From assembly GCA_947497495.1 (NCBI GenBank), contig CANMGT010000001.1, positions 930,001 to 994,000 on the forward strand: 64,000 nucleotides of DNA. The letters are read 5' to 3'. The notes below the pieces were generated by a model that was given only the letters and a program-made list of their open reading frames with translations, was not told where the DNA came from and did not search any database. Of this stretch, positions 16,197 through 26,531 are shown piece by piece. Both the position numbers and the translations under genes were made by a program. Position 1 is the first letter of the stretch. Every line of letters begins with the position of its first letter. This DNA is from an uncultured Lentibacter sp. (GTDB lineage: Bacteria > Pseudomonadota > Alphaproteobacteria > Rhodobacterales > Rhodobacteraceae).

Positions 16197-18667
16197 GACA
16201 ATTCGCTTTCAAGCCCAATGCGTCGCATGAATTCTTCGTCGCGCTTGGCGAAGGCCTCAAGTTTGAGTCGGTTCTCGGGGCTTTCAAAGAGTGCCATAAG
16301 GTCGTCCCAACGCTTGCCGCTTTTGGGTGCGGGCCCAGTGTTGACGCGCGTTTTTTGAAGGTCAACCTTGGCGCCAAGAACATTGCTCAGATCTGTTTCA
16401 AGGCGGGCGAGTTCTCCCATGCCATAGAGGCCGCTGACTGCTTCTGCGCCAGCCAAAGCCTGTTTGAGGAGGTCTTCGTCGCTCAGCTCATTGATCTCAC
16501 GCCAGCCACGAATGCGGCGGGTTGCGAAGTAGGTCGTGTAAAAATTGTCGTAGTGATCGTGGACAAATACCTGCCACGGGCGATCGCCTCCAAAGAAGTA
16601 GTCTTCCGCCGAGAGGGACAAGATATTACGTTTGCCGGTGTTCTCTTTGAGGGCAAGCTGCTCTGGAGTTAGCTTTTCGGCCTCGCGTTTCAAGTAGAAA
16701 TAGAATGAAGCTATTCTCTCGCGTGGGTTACGCAACACGGAAAAACTGAACCTGTCATCATCCAGAGTTTCCAGATCAACCCAATCAATATGGCCGGCGT
16801 ACACACGGTATCCAGCCGGCATTTGCGCGTCTCTTGCGGCCTGCGTGTGGGTGCGGACGGGCGAGTGGGACTTATCACCGCAGACGCGCCGCAACTCTTT
16901 CACAATGCTCTGGCCAGCTGTTTTGGGAATGTGCAGAAAGGCGACCTGTGTCCCTGAGGTCTTCGGTGCGATTTTCTGTCTGATCTTTTTAAACATCTTA
17001 CTTGTATCCTGAACGACTTGCGGTGCGGGCCGTCCTCTCCATTCTAAAACTGGGCCGTCGTAGCGGTTGTACCGCTCATGCCATTGCACAGGAACCTCGT
17101 TTCCAAAACGCGCCATAACGGCTTCGTATTGGGGCAAAAGCGCCTCCAGCATGCGTTGCTCCAGATCGGCGGGCAGAGGAATTGGCTGGCCTTCGTTTAC
17201 TTTCTTACGGCTGTCAATTTCAACAGGTGTAATGCCTGAAAAAGCAGCGAGTCGGTCAAATGTTTTCTGCTCGAAAAGACGTTCATAAAATACCACGTCA
17301 TATTTGCTTGCGCCTTGGTCAAGCGCATCCAGTGTTCTGATGTAATCGGCTCGGAATATCTGGCTCATCTTCCCGCTTCTACACATGTCATGAGCATGGA
17401 CGGCACAGCGCTCTGCCAAGTCGTGACTGCCGGATGCGGCCATCATCATCCGGATTTGCGACCACATGCGCGCCACAGGGTCACGCAGGATATAGATAAA
17501 GCGGACATCACCCATAGCGCTGATTTCGGAAAAGTGTTCACCCGACAAACCGCAATATGACGGGGTAAAGTCACAGACAACTTTCTCGCTGCTGTTAACT
17601 GGCGCACGCAGGTGCTTTGTCATGGTGTTTATATAGGCGCCATGATCGCCTTTATCAGCCGCAAAAGGTGCGAGCTGTTCAGTAAGCCAGCTGATCTTGC
17701 GCAGCGCTTTTTCGTTGTTTGGATCAAAGCCTGTTACAACGTCTTCGGCGAGGCTTTTGAGGCCCTCCACTTTCGGATCAAGAAACGCGCGATCTTCGTT
17801 AAGCCACAGCACATCAAAATAGTGCCGCTCTTTTGTCAGCCCTCTGTGGGCCTCGGGGCTTTTGGTGATTTGATCATAGAGCCACGAAGTTCCGGCTTTC
17901 TGCGCGCCGATGCAGCATATCAGGCGCACGTCCGCCGGTAGCTTCCGCTTCTTGGCTTTACCGACAGGTTTTGACGGTCCGACAAAGCGCTTCACCAACG
18001 TCGCCGTTTCCGCGTCGCGTGGGGAGCGGTTGAAAAAGCCGTGCGTGGCGTTGGGCAATTCTACGAGCTCGCATTGGCCTTCTGGCCAAAGAGCGGCAAA
18101 GTCTCTTGAGGCCTGCACCGGCACGACATCATCTTCGACGCCGTGAACAATGAGGCAGCGGAGTTTCGTAAGCGCGGGGTGGCTTTTGTAGCGTTCAAGA
18201 GGCGATAGGGCCGCATGCTGGCTTGGGTCAACAACGCGGTTTGCAAACCCGCCCGCACCAGTATCTGTGACCGGATTTAGCAGGATAAGCCCTGCAATTC
18301 CTTCAGGGTTCTCCAAAGCGGCATCAAGTGCCAAAAGCCCACCAAAGGACGCCCCGAGAAGCCAGAGCCCCTCGCGCTGCAAGTTGTCTTTGCTCCAATG
18401 CAACGCATCGGCGGCATCTTTGAGCATGTCCTCAAGAGTAGCTTGTGGGGAGGTGTTCAAAACCCGGTATTGTGGCATAGCCATGCGAACGCTCATGGTC
18501 TTCACCATGTTTGCTGCAAAACCATCCATCATGTCGGGCGCACCACCGACCCCGCCGCCGCCATGAAAACACAGCATTTGAAAGGCCGCTTCGTTGGCTC
18601 CGGTTAGGCGGACGTCCTGCCCGTCTTTGATCGTTGAGGTGGTGGCTTTACCGGCAGCAGTTGTCAT
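16193..18667 (-). CDS. Three-domain fusion: alpha/beta hydrolase - sulfotransferase - sulfotransferase
   Basis: This 824-residue protein joins three enzymes. Residues about 20-230 form an alpha/beta hydrolase: HGGGG oxyanion loop at 35-39, nucleophile elbow GASFGG with Ser107, an acidic residue near 179-180 (HGVEDDVVP), and His209 in NATHGFF. Residues about 247-530 form a sulfotransferase with the 5'-phosphosulfate loop GAQKAGTSW (254-262) and a 3'-phosphate motif YILRDPVARMWSQ (392-404). Residues about 573-824 form a second, different sulfotransferase with HIPKTAGQS (579-587) and SVLRNPRERIASFY (643-656). All key motifs look intact. The start is the ATG at 18667; the frame is open 15 codons further. 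No signal peptide is seen, so it probably works in the cytoplasm on PAPS and a glycan or lipid-linked precursor; that role is inference. Confidence 0.88.
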   Translation of the reverse strand: MTTAAGKATTSTIKDGQDVRLTGANEAAFQMLCFHGGGGVGGAPDMMDGFAANMVKTMSVRMAMPQYRVLNTSPQATLEDMLKDAADALHWSKDNLQREGLWLLGASFGGLLALDAALENPEGIAGLILLNPVTDTGAGGFANRVVDPSQHAALSPLERYKSHPALTKLRCLIVHGVEDDVVPVQASRDFAALWPEGQCELVELPNATHGFFNRSPRDAETATLVKRFVGPSKPVGKAKKRKLPADVRLICCIGAQKAGTSWLYDQITKSPEAHRGLTKERHYFDVLWLNEDRAFLDPKVEGLKSLAEDVVTGFDPNNEKALRKISWLTEQLAPFAADKGDHGAYINTMTKHLRAPVNSSEKVVCDFTPSYCGLSGEHFSEISAMGDVRFIYILRDPVARMWSQIRMMMAASGSHDLAERCAVHAHDMCRSGKMSQIFRADYIRTLDALDQGASKYDVVFYERLFEQKTFDRLAAFSGITPVEIDSRKKVNEGQPIPLPADLEQRMLEALLPQYEAVMARFGNEVPVQWHERYNRYDGPVLEWRGRPAPQVVQDTSKMFKKIRQKIAPKTSGTQVAFLHIPKTAGQSIVKELRRVCGDKSHSPVRTHTQAARDAQMPAGYRVYAGHIDWVDLETLDDDRFSFSVLRNPRERIASFYFYLKREAEKLTPEQLALKENTGKRNILSLSAEDYFFGGDRPWQVFVHDHYDNFYTTYFATRRIRGWREINELSDEDLLKQALAGAEAVSGLYGMGELARLETDLSNVLGAKVDLQKTRVNTGPAPKSGKRWDDLMALFESPENRLKLEAFAKRDEEFMRRIGLESELS

Positions 18668-18894
18668 ACATATCCCATTCAATGACCCAGGCCAAAGACC
18701 GGATGAATTCAACTTGCAGACTACCAGCGCAACTGGGACAATAAAAGTGCAGGTTTCACCAGACTATGGTGAAACGTCTTGCCATTTTACCCTTGCGTGC
18801 CTGTGAAAATTTGGTGCAACACCTAGGCCGATCTGTTCGCGAATCGAACCATTCGTTGATCGGCTTTGTTAGCAACAATATGGACCGTCGTTAG

Positions 18895-21438
18895 ATGCTC
18901 AGAAAAACACAGCAGCTACGGGAACGGTTTCGCGATACGCACTTTTCAAAGATGGCGGTCCATCGCGGCATTTTTGCGGGCGACGGTGAGCAAGTTGGCT
19001 TCATTGACAGGATCGAATTTCGCAATGGCCGCCTGCGTGTTCAGGGCTGGGTAAGCAGCGCCGCGTTGGTAACACTCGAATTTGGCGGGCTTACGCGCTC
19101 ATCCGTGCCGGTTTTGCCGCGTGTGGATGTTGCACAAAAAACCGGCCTCGCATCGCAACTGGGTTTCGATATTTCGATCTCACTCACCGCAGGACAGTTC
19201 TGCGCGATGAAGCTGGCAACGTTGCGGTTTGAACCCAGAGGCGATGGCCCACAGATCGAACCGATGGTGATTGAGTTCAAAAACCTGTGGCGGGCCAAGG
19301 CGCGCTCCGATGCGCAGTTTGTGATGGCCTGCTTTAAGGCTGGGCCACCTGCGCTGCGCTGGCTTGCCAAACGCGCGCCACAAGACCGCGCCAAAGTCCT
19401 TGAGGCTTTGGCTCTCAATCCGATTGCTGTCACATCCGAATTCAGCAGCGCTTTGTTTGACGTGCCAGTGAGTGTGGCAATGGAACCTGAGGCGCAGATA
19501 CGGATCACGATTATATTGCCGGTGTATAATGCTTTTGAGCTGCTGCCCGATGTCTTGGGCCGGATCGTGCGCAATACGGATACGCCTTATCATCTGATCA
19601 TTCTCGAAGACGTTTCTTCCGATGCCAATGTGCGCCCCTATTTGCGCAACTGGGTGGAGACTGCAGGCGCGGAAGTTGATGTGACTTTGGTTGAGAACGA
19701 GACCAACCTTGGCTTCATCGGCTCTGTCAACAAGGCGCTCGCGATTGCGCAGAGCAGTGATGTACCCGGCCTTGCAGAGGGCTGTGCCGAAGGGCCGCTA
19801 GTGCTGCTAAACTCGGATGCATTCGTGCCGCAGGGTTGGGCCACGCGGCTCATTGCGCCGCTTTTGGCTGATCCGAATGTGGCAAGCTCTACACCATTGT
19901 CAAATGATGCAGAGATCATGTCTGTTCCCATCCAATGTCAGCGCAGTGACTTGTCCGAGGGCGATGCCGACAAGCTCGACAGTGCCGCGGCCAAGTTGAA
20001 TGCGCAGACAGCGCAAGCAATTGTGCCGACGGGTGTGGGCTTCTGTATGGCCATGGCGCGCACCTGGGTGGCGCAGGTTCCGCAGCTCGACACAGTTTTC
20101 GGGCGTGGTTATGGCGAAGAAGTCGACTGGTGCCAAAAAGTGCGTGCGCTGGGCGGGCATCATGTGGCGATTGGCAACTTGTTTGTCGAGCATCGGGGAG
20201 GGTCTAGTTTTGGCTCTGCCGACAAGCTCGCAATGATCACCAAGAACAACGGCATCGTTTCGGCCCGCTACCCCACTTACGACGCGGAAGTGCAGGATTT
20301 TATTGCAACTGATCCACTTCTTTCGCCGCGCATCGCCCTTGCCGTTGCTTGGGCGGGTGTTGTGGCTAATGGCAGGTTGCCCATCTACATCGCGCACAGC
20401 TTGGGGGGCGGCGCTGAGACCGCCCTTATAGCCAGACTGGAAAGTGATCTGGACGAAATCGGCGCAGCGATTGTTTTGCGCGTTGGCGGAACGCGCCAAT
20501 GGCATCTTGAAGTGCTCTCGCCCGACGGCAAAATATATGTCGATATCGAAGAGACCGATGTCATCTTGTCGCTGATCGCCCAGTTAGAACAGCGCCATAT
20601 CATCTATTCTTGCGGTGTCGGTGCGGCTGATCCAGTCGCACTGCCCGCTATGTTGCAGCAGTTGTTTGATCCGGCCACAGACCGGTTGAGCATTTTGGTC
20701 CATGACTTTTTCATGGTTTCTCCGTCGTATACTCTGCTTGGGACAGACGGAGTTTACTGTGGGCCAGTTCTGAGCAATCGGGCCGATGCGATGCATACGG
20801 CACGGGCGTCTGACGGGGCGCTTGTCAGTGTGAGTGAATGGCAGGCAAACTGGTATGCGCTGCTCAAACAGGCCAATTCCATTGAGGTATTTTCCAACAA
20901 CAGTGCCGAGATTTTGCGTGAACTCTGGCCGGATCTTGCATCGTCGATAGACATCAAACCTCACCATCTTCCTCACCAAGTCGACAGGGTCACTCACAGC
21001 CACCCGGAGCTGGCAAAGACCATTGGTGTCTTGGGAGGGATCAACTTTGCAAAAGGGGCGGCTGTCGTTGAGCAAATTGCCAAAGATGCGCCAGACCTTA
21101 ACATTGTGATCGTCGGGAAAGTTGATCCGTCCTTTACGATGCCTTCAAATGTGACGATTCACGGGGCTTACGCTCCGAAGGATATCGCCAGTCTGGCAAA
21201 ACGCTATCAGATCGGACAATGGTTGATCCCTTCGATCTGGCCCGAAACATTTTCGTTCACAGCGCATGAAGCATTGGCGACGGGCCTGCCTGTGATCGCC
21301 TTCGGGTTGGGTGCGCAGGCTGATGTGCTCGCGGCAAGCCCCAACGGGATCGTGGTTCCGTTTGATACCTCAACGCCTCAGTCGACTGGAAGTTTGGCCA
21401 CATCTATGCTTAACCAGCTAAAACAAAGCGAGCAATAA
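18895..21438 (+). CDS. Two-domain glycosyltransferase, GT2 plus GT4
   Basis: This 847-residue protein has an N-terminal beta-rich region (about 35-130; [19 protein letters not shown]), a GT2 domain (about 203-450) with [17 protein letters not shown] at 238-243 and a LNSDAFV metal-binding segment near 305-311, and a C-terminal GT4-like domain (about 490-845). The GT4 part contains [22 protein letters not shown] and a [20 protein letters not shown] block, including the EX7E-like region. Such a protein could add two successive sugars. It is the first gene of a co-directional run to 28062, and diverges from the fusion gene across a 227-base promoter gap. Confidence 0.88.
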   Translation: MLRKTQQLRERFRDTHFSKMAVHRGIFAGDGEQVGFIDRIEFRNGRLRVQGWVSSAALVTLEFGGLTRSSVPVLPRVDVAQKTGLASQLGFDISISLTAGQFCAMKLATLRFEPRGDGPQIEPMVIEFKNLWRAKARSDAQFVMACFKAGPPALRWLAKRAPQDRAKVLEALALNPIAVTSEFSSALFDVPVSVAMEPEAQIRITIILPVYNAFELLPDVLGRIVRNTDTPYHLIILEDVSSDANVRPYLRNWVETAGAEVDVTLVENETNLGFIGSVNKALAIAQSSDVPGLAEGCAEGPLVLLNSDAFVPQGWATRLIAPLLADPNVASSTPLSNDAEIMSVPIQCQRSDLSEGDADKLDSAAAKLNAQTAQAIVPTGVGFCMAMARTWVAQVPQLDTVFGRGYGEEVDWCQKVRALGGHHVAIGNLFVEHRGGSSFGSADKLAMITKNNGIVSARYPTYDAEVQDFIATDPLLSPRIALAVAWAGVVANGRLPIYIAHSLGGGAETALIARLESDLDEIGAAIVLRVGGTRQWHLEVLSPDGKIYVDIEETDVILSLIAQLEQRHIIYSCGVGAADPVALPAMLQQLFDPATDRLSILVHDFFMVSPSYTLLGTDGVYCGPVLSNRADAMHTARASDGALVSVSEWQANWYALLKQANSIEVFSNNSAEILRELWPDLASSIDIKPHHLPHQVDRVTHSHPELAKTIGVLGGINFAKGAAVVEQIAKDAPDLNIVIVGKVDPSFTMPSNVTIHGAYAPKDIASLAKRYQIGQWLIPSIWPETFSFTAHEALATGLPVIAFGLGAQADVLAASPNGIVVPFDTSTPQSTGSLATSMLNQLKQSEQ

Positions 21439-21448
21439 AGGGGCGACC

Positions 21449-22180
21449 ATGACCGACATTACACTCCCCACCCAGGAACTACGCGATCGCGGTGTCGAGG
21501 TGCTTGAGCGCGCTGGTGGGCAAATTCGGCTTCCAAAACACACTGTCCTTGAAGCACCTTCGAGTTTGAAATGGACGGTTTATGAGAACTTGCTCGAACT
21601 TGGAGCGTTTTCCTATCAGGTTTCAGGCTATTGCGCTGCTGCCAAAATCGGGCGCTATTGCTCGTTTGGCGAAGATGTTCAGATTGGCCGCCAAAACCAC
21701 CCGACGACATGGGCCACGACCAGCCCCGCTCTCTACCTTGGTGACAAGTTGTTCGAGCTGGGAGACACGTTTACAGGCGCTGAAGAGTACCACTCTCACA
21801 GTATCAAAACCTCAGAGCCGCCAACGCGCGTGCAGGTTACGACGATCGGCCATGATGTGTACATCGGCCACGGGGCTTTTATCAGTGCGGGCGTGACGAT
21901 CGGGACAGGCGCGATTGTGGCGGGTAATGCTGTCGTGACGCGCGATGTGCCGCCTTATGCGATCGTTGGCGGCAATCCGGCTACGATCATCAGCTTCCGC
22001 TTCCCAACACAACGCGCAGCGCAACTGCTGCACCTGCAATGGTGGCGATTTGCTCCTTGGCAATTGTCGCATCTTGATCCGTCAAAGCCGACTGATTTTA
22101 TCAGAGGTCTTATCGAGATGAAGGAAGACAAGCCTTTCGAAGCCGACGTGATCGACTTGCGAAAAAGAGATCAGGCATGA
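21449..22180 (+). CDS. CatB/Xat-type hexapeptide acetyltransferase
   Basis: The 243-residue protein has the left-handed beta-helix of hexapeptide acyltransferases: [19 protein letters not shown], then [20 protein letters not shown] and [20 protein letters not shown], then [11 protein letters not shown]. The wording is that of the CatB-related O-acetyltransferase group. The likely job here is O-acetylation of a sugar from acetyl-CoA, given the neighbours. It lies 10 bases after the GT2-GT4 gene and overlaps the next sulfotransferase by ATGA. Confidence 0.88.
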   Translation: MTDITLPTQELRDRGVEVLERAGGQIRLPKHTVLEAPSSLKWTVYENLLELGAFSYQVSGYCAAAKIGRYCSFGEDVQIGRQNHPTTWATTSPALYLGDKLFELGDTFTGAEEYHSHSIKTSEPPTRVQVTTIGHDVYIGHGAFISAGVTIGTGAIVAGNAVVTRDVPPYAIVGGNPATIISFRFPTQRAAQLLHLQWWRFAPWQLSHLDPSKPTDFIRGLIEMKEDKPFEADVIDLRKRDQA

Positions 22181-22944
22181 GTTCAAAAGCCACGTCTCGG
22201 ATCGTGTTTCTGCACATCCCGAAAACGGCTGGTCAGACTGTACATATGGAGCTTGAGCGTATCTTAGGGGCCGAGGCTGTTTCGCCAGTTCGGGTTCATA
22301 CACAAGTGCCCACTGATGCCGAGCAATATCCTGATGGATTTCGGCTTTATTCAGGTCACCTGGATTGGCCGGAGCCGGCAGTCATGCCGACGCCACGGTT
22401 TACATTCACGGTACTGCGCGACCCGTTTGAGCGGATAGCGTCGTTCTATTTCTTCTTGTTAAGGCAAGCAGAGGCGGCGACACCTGAACAGCTGCTTGGA
22501 AATCCTGGCATGGCGATGCGCGAGATACTGTCGACAGACGCCGCAGGTTTCTTCTTGGGCGGCAGCCCGCAGTGGCAGTCATGGATGCGTGACCATTTTG
22601 ACAACTTGCAAGCAAACTATCTCGCGACCGGCAAGATACGGGGCCGCCGCACGATCGCCGACATGGCTCACGACGATTTGGTTGAACTTGCGCTGCAACG
22701 CAGCCAGCAAATTGACCGCATCTACTCGACGAAAACGCTGCACAAGCTGGAAGAGGATCTTACCCCATTTTTGGGCACCCGTCCGACCTTGCAGTCGCTC
22801 AGGGTGAATGCTGCGCCAATGGACGAAAACGCCAAACGCTGGCCCGAGCTCGTCAAGCTTCTTGGCCCGGAGGCTTCAGCGCAAGTTGAAGCTTTCGGAG
22901 TTGCAGACAGCGCCTTGATTGACCGACTCGGAGTGGCGATTTAG
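22177..22944 (+). CDS. Sulfotransferase family 2 protein
   Basis: A 255-residue PAPS-dependent sulfotransferase-fold protein. The phosphosulfate loop is HIPKTAGQT at about 13-21, and the 3'-phosphate motif is [15 protein letters not shown] at about 78-92. The wording is strikingly close to the last domain of the fusion at 16193-18667: both share [15 protein letters not shown], an R.Y.GH.DW segment, ERIASFYF and the IRG segment. They are clearly paralogues. Its ATG overlaps the acetyltransferase stop, so sulfation and acetylation are likely co-expressed. Confidence 0.9.
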   Translation: MSSKATSRIVFLHIPKTAGQTVHMELERILGAEAVSPVRVHTQVPTDAEQYPDGFRLYSGHLDWPEPAVMPTPRFTFTVLRDPFERIASFYFFLLRQAEAATPEQLLGNPGMAMREILSTDAAGFFLGGSPQWQSWMRDHFDNLQANYLATGKIRGRRTIADMAHDDLVELALQRSQQIDRIYSTKTLHKLEEDLTPFLGTRPTLQSLRVNAAPMDENAKRWPELVKLLGPEASAQVEAFGVADSALIDRLGVAI

Positions 22945-23902
22945 TATTCGGAGCTTGACGCAGGAGACCGTTATTTCACTAGTATCCGGCCATTCTATTG
23001 CGATACTGCTTCCCGTATATAACGGGGCCCGCTTTTTGGCGGAACAACTGGCGAGCCTTGATGCGCAAACTTATGCCGACTGGCATGTGCTGGCCAGTGA
23101 CGACGGCTCAAGCGACGCGAGCCGTGACATTCTCCAAGCGCATTTTTTGGCAAATCCAGATAAGCTCAGCCTGTTTGACGGCCCACATCGGGGCGCTTCG
23201 GCGAATGTGCTTTCGCTGCTGTCGCGCGTCGGCCCCGCAATGGAACTCGTAGCGTTTTGCGATCAGGATGACGTCTGGCACCCTGACAAACTTGCCCGCG
23301 CAGCAAGCGCTTTGTCACCGATCAAAGAACCGGCATTGTTTTGCAGTCGCACTGCACTTGTTGATGATGAAGGCCGGTTTTTGCGGCTTTCTCCGCCGCG
23401 GCGGCGCCAGCCGACATTTCAGAACGCTCTTGTCCAAAATATAGCGAGCGGAAACACGATGGTTCTCAACCGTGCAGGCTGGCAGTTGCTGGCATCGCAA
23501 TGCACAGCCGCTGCGGACGTCGCCTATCACGACTGGTGGGCTTATCAGCTTATCAGCGGGGCCGGTGGCCAAATTTTGCATGATGACACCGCGAGCCTTG
23601 ATTACCGCCAGCATGACAGCAATTTGCTCGGTGCCTCTGTTGGGGTTGGCGGCGCTGTGAGCCGCACGCACAGGGCCGTTTCGGGAAGCCTGGCAAGCGG
23701 GGTCACGCGACAGCTTGCTGCCCTCCAAAGGAGCAAAAATGTGCTCACGCCTGAGAATGCTCTAACGCTCGACCGTCTTGCGACAAGTCGCAGCCAAAGC
23801 GCGTTGAGCCGCCTGCGTGCGATGGTGGGAACGGGCGTATACCGCCAAGCCCGCAGTGAAACCCTCGGACTCTGGGCTTCGGCCGTTTTGGGGCGTTTTT
23901 AA
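22919..23902 (+). CDS. Glycosyltransferase family 2 protein
   Basis: A GT2 enzyme of about 310-327 residues: SIAILLPVYNGARFLAEQLA, then ASDDGSSD, then VAFCDQDDVWHPDKL with the DQDD metal site. The wording resembles rhamnosyl-type GT2 enzymes. The C-terminal part carries the D..WW segment (YHDWWAYQL). The start is unclear: no ATG precedes the catalytic part. Candidates are TTG at 22919 (inside the previous gene), TTG at 22955, and ATT at 22973, the last having GCAGGAG six bases before it. The stop overlaps the next ATG (TAATG). Confidence 0.85.
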   Translation: MTDSEWRFSIRSLTQETVISLVSGHSIAILLPVYNGARFLAEQLASLDAQTYADWHVLASDDGSSDASRDILQAHFLANPDKLSLFDGPHRGASANVLSLLSRVGPAMELVAFCDQDDVWHPDKLARAASALSPIKEPALFCSRTALVDDEGRFLRLSPPRRRQPTFQNALVQNIASGNTMVLNRAGWQLLASQCTAAADVAYHDWWAYQLISGAGGQILHDDTASLDYRQHDSNLLGASVGVGGAVSRTHRAVSGSLASGVTRQLAALQRSKNVLTPENALTLDRLATSRSQSALSRLRAMVGTGVYRQARSETLGLWASAVLGRF

Positions 23903-25017
23903 TGCGGCGGCCTCGCATAGCGCTCATCGGTGGACACGGCGGGCCCTCTGGGGTGCCACGCCACATCGAGCATCTATGTAGCTTTTTGGCAGACAGTGCA
24001 GACATAACCGTGCTGTCCGACAAGAACGAGGGCGGATATGACTTTGTCCGCGATCTTGAGGTGCGCCATGTCACTGTTCCGGGCCTGACGACGACAATCA
24101 ACCCTACGCAGCTCAGACGATCCTGGAAGTCATTTCAGACGGCGATGGAGTCTGAGGCGCCGTTTGACATTCTCTGGGCGCACTCACGTCTGAGCCTGCC
24201 TTTCGCGCGGCGCTATGTCCGTAGCAGCAAAGCCCCTCCAAGACTGATCGTTACGCTCCATGGCAGCCCTTTTTCTGGCCGTTCGGCTGCGCAAGTTAAG
24301 CTGGCACGGTTGGTTGAAGGCAGGGCGCTGAGCAAGTCGCCGCCGCATGAGATCGTGTTTTTGTCTCAATCTGACTTAATGACATTTGCAGGGCTGCCGC
24401 TTGATCGCCACAAGGTGCATGTGATCACAAACAGCTCAAATCTGGGCGGGCTTCCCCCGGTGCGCCCACCAGCCCATCCGACGCTTGTGATGACAACCCG
24501 TTCGGGGCGCCAGAAAAACTTACAAGCCGCCGCGCAACTTTTTGCGGCATTGCCAGACAATTATCGACTGATCCTCTGTGGTATGGGCACGGACAGCTCT
24601 GTAAAATCTAGCTTTATGAGCAGCTTAGGGCCGGATGTCTGTTCGCGCATCACCTTTGGAGGGCCGGTTCTTGACGTTCGGCCTGACTTGGTTTCAGCCG
24701 ATGCCTACCTCCTTACATCGCACTATGAGGGCTTTTCTATTGGCTCCCTGGAAGCCTTTGAGGCTGGTTTGCCCGTTGTTATGCCGCAAATTGGCGGGGC
24801 GTGCGAAATGCTCAAACATCACCCGCAATGTCTTATCATTGACCCAAGCAAACCCTTAGAAATGGCGCCGGCCTTGCACCAGTTGGTTGTTGAGTTTCGC
24901 TCCAACAGAGACCACCACATCGCGCTCAATCGCGCTGCGTGGGCGAAGTCCTTTCATCTGACAAGGCTGGCAACGCAAGTTGAGGCAATGTTGGCACTGG
25001 ATCAATATCGCGACTAA
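23902..25017 (+). CDS. Glycosyltransferase family 4 protein
   Basis: This 371-residue protein has a GT-B fold. The N-terminal part opens RIALIGGHGGPSGVPRHIEH with the glycine-rich acceptor loop. The C-terminal part carries TTRSGRQKNLQAAAQLFAAL and the SHYEGFSIGSLEAFEAGLPV block, in which the two glutamates of the EX7E motif are visible. It is predicted to be a retaining, cytoplasmic enzyme. Its ATG overlaps the GT2 stop by one base. A 77-base gap follows before the export genes. Confidence 0.9.
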   Translation: MRRPRIALIGGHGGPSGVPRHIEHLCSFLADSADITVLSDKNEGGYDFVRDLEVRHVTVPGLTTTINPTQLRRSWKSFQTAMESEAPFDILWAHSRLSLPFARRYVRSSKAPPRLIVTLHGSPFSGRSAAQVKLARLVEGRALSKSPPHEIVFLSQSDLMTFAGLPLDRHKVHVITNSSNLGGLPPVRPPAHPTLVMTTRSGRQKNLQAAAQLFAALPDNYRLILCGMGTDSSVKSSFMSSLGPDVCSRITFGGPVLDVRPDLVSADAYLLTSHYEGFSIGSLEAFEAGLPVVMPQIGGACEMLKHHPQCLIIDPSKPLEMAPALHQLVVEFRSNRDHHIALNRAAWAKSFHLTRLATQVEAMLALDQYRD

Positions 25018-25094
25018 GCTGCTAGATGCCTAGTCAAACCACAATAAAACCTCTATAGACCGAGCTGTATAATTCGTGAGGCTACAGACTGGCT

Positions 25095-26522
25095 GTGAGT
25101 GCAACCCCCCCCCCAAATAAGAATAATTCCGACGCTCCCGAGGGCGCTTCTGACGCCGAAGTAAAAGCCTCTGAGCTTGAATTTAACAAGGTGCGTAATG
25201 AACGCCTGCGCATGGCCAAGGAGATCGAAGAACTTAAGGCCGAGAAAATGAAACGCAGCCTCGACGCTCTCGCTGAGGAAAAGGAACGTTTAGAAGCCAA
25301 GTCTGCAGCTGCGGCCAAACCGGCGGCTCCTCAGGCAAATGACAAGACAGCAGAAAGCACGCTCGCAGCAACACCCAAGTTGCGAGAGCCAGCCCCAAAA
25401 GCGCGCCTGCAGAAACGTCACTATCTTGCGCTCCTGAGCTTCTTGCTACTGGCTGTTGCGCCGACTGTGATTACGGCAACATACATGTGGAGCTGGGCGG
25501 CAGACCGCTATATTTCGCGCTCTGGGTTTTCTGTCCGGACAGAAGAAGTCGGGTCAGCTTTTGAGCTGCTCGGTGGGGTTGCCGAGCTGTCAGGATCCTC
25601 GTCGACAGACACGGAGATCTTGTATCAGTTCATCCAAAGTCAGGAACTGGTGCGCAGTATTGATGCCGAGATTGACCTGAGAGCGATCTGGAGTCGCGTT
25701 GGCGCCGATCAAGACCCTGTCTTCACCTATGATGCGCCGGGAACAATCGAGGATTTGGTCGAGCATTGGAGCCGTAGGGTCAACGTGTATTCAGACGGTG
25801 GCACCGGCCTGATTGACATTGAAGTGCAGGCTTTTACGCCTGAAGATGCGCAAAAAGTTAACCAGCAAATCTACGAGAAAAGCCTTGAGATGATCAACCG
25901 TCTCACGGAGATCGCGCGCGAAGACGCGACGAGCTATGCGCGCCAAGACCTTAACAACTCGGTTGAGCGCCTCAAAGAAGTGCGCACCGCGCTGACCCGG
26001 TTTCGAAACCGAACGCAGATTGTCGATCCGGCGGCTTCTATTCAAAGCCAGATGGGGATCATGAGTTCGTTGCAGGCGAAGCTTGCCGAAGAGTTGGTCG
26101 AGCTTGATATTCTTTTGCTTATCACAAGCGAAAATGACCCGCGGATCGTACGCGCTCGTCAGCGCATCGACGTGATCGAAAAACGCATTGTTCAAGAGCG
26201 TACCAAGTTTGGCATGGGTCAGGCGGAAGGCAACGAAGGCGACAAGCCGCTATTTGCGGATTTGGTTGGGGAATATGAGCGCCTTGCTGTCGATCTGCAA
26301 TTTGCGGAAAGTAGCTATAAAGCAGCACAAGCAACACTTGACGCCGCGCTGGCAGAAGCACGCCGCCAAAGCCGGTATCTGGCGGCGCACATCCAGCCCA
26401 CTCTGCCCGAAAGCTCCGAGGCTCCCGACCGCGTGCAGATAACTTCGCTCGTGGCATTGTTTTCGTTTCTGGCATGGGCGGTTGTTTTGCTGAGCGCCTA
26501 CGCCATCCGAGATCGCCGCTGA
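25095..26522 (+). CDS. Capsule export inner-membrane protein, KpsE/BexC-like
   Basis: This is a polysaccharide co-polymerase-type protein of about 475 residues. An unusual charged N-terminal extension (1-105) holds a coiled coil near 24-72. Transmembrane segment one is about 110-132 and segment two about 448-470. Between them lies a long periplasmic region with helical heptads. SGFSVRTEEVGSAFELLGGV after the first membrane segment is typical of KpsE/BexC/CtrB. These proteins bridge the ABC exporter and the outer-membrane channel. The GTG at 25095 is the only upstream start in frame but has a weak ribosome-binding site; the next ATG is at 25212. The first codons include a 10-C tract. Confidence 0.87.
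   Translation: MSATPPPNKNNSDAPEGASDAEVKASELEFNKVRNERLRMAKEIEELKAEKMKRSLDALAEEKERLEAKSAAAAKPAAPQANDKTAESTLAATPKLREPAPKARLQKRHYLALLSFLLLAVAPTVITATYMWSWAADRYISRSGFSVRTEEVGSAFELLGGVAELSGSSSTDTEILYQFIQSQELVRSIDAEIDLRAIWSRVGADQDPVFTYDAPGTIEDLVEHWSRRVNVYSDGGTGLIDIEVQAFTPEDAQKVNQQIYEKSLEMINRLTEIAREDATSYARQDLNNSVERLKEVRTALTRFRNRTQIVDPAASIQSQMGIMSSLQAKLAEELVELDILLLITSENDPRIVRARQRIDVIEKRIVQERTKFGMGQAEGNEGDKPLFADLVGEYERLAVDLQFAESSYKAAQATLDAALAEARRQSRYLAAHIQPTLPESSEAPDRVQITSLVALFSFLAWAVVLLSAYAIRDRR
25105..25114 (+). repeat. Poly-C tract (10 C) at the start of the kpsE-like gene
   Basis: Ten consecutive C bases encode Thr-Pro-Pro-Pro at codons 4-7. An eleventh C would bring TAA (25118-25120) into frame right after the tract and end translation. 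Homopolymers of this length slip readily in other bacteria and can cause phase variation. Whether it slips here is unknown. Confidence 0.85.
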
Positions 26523-26531
26523 GGTCACGCC

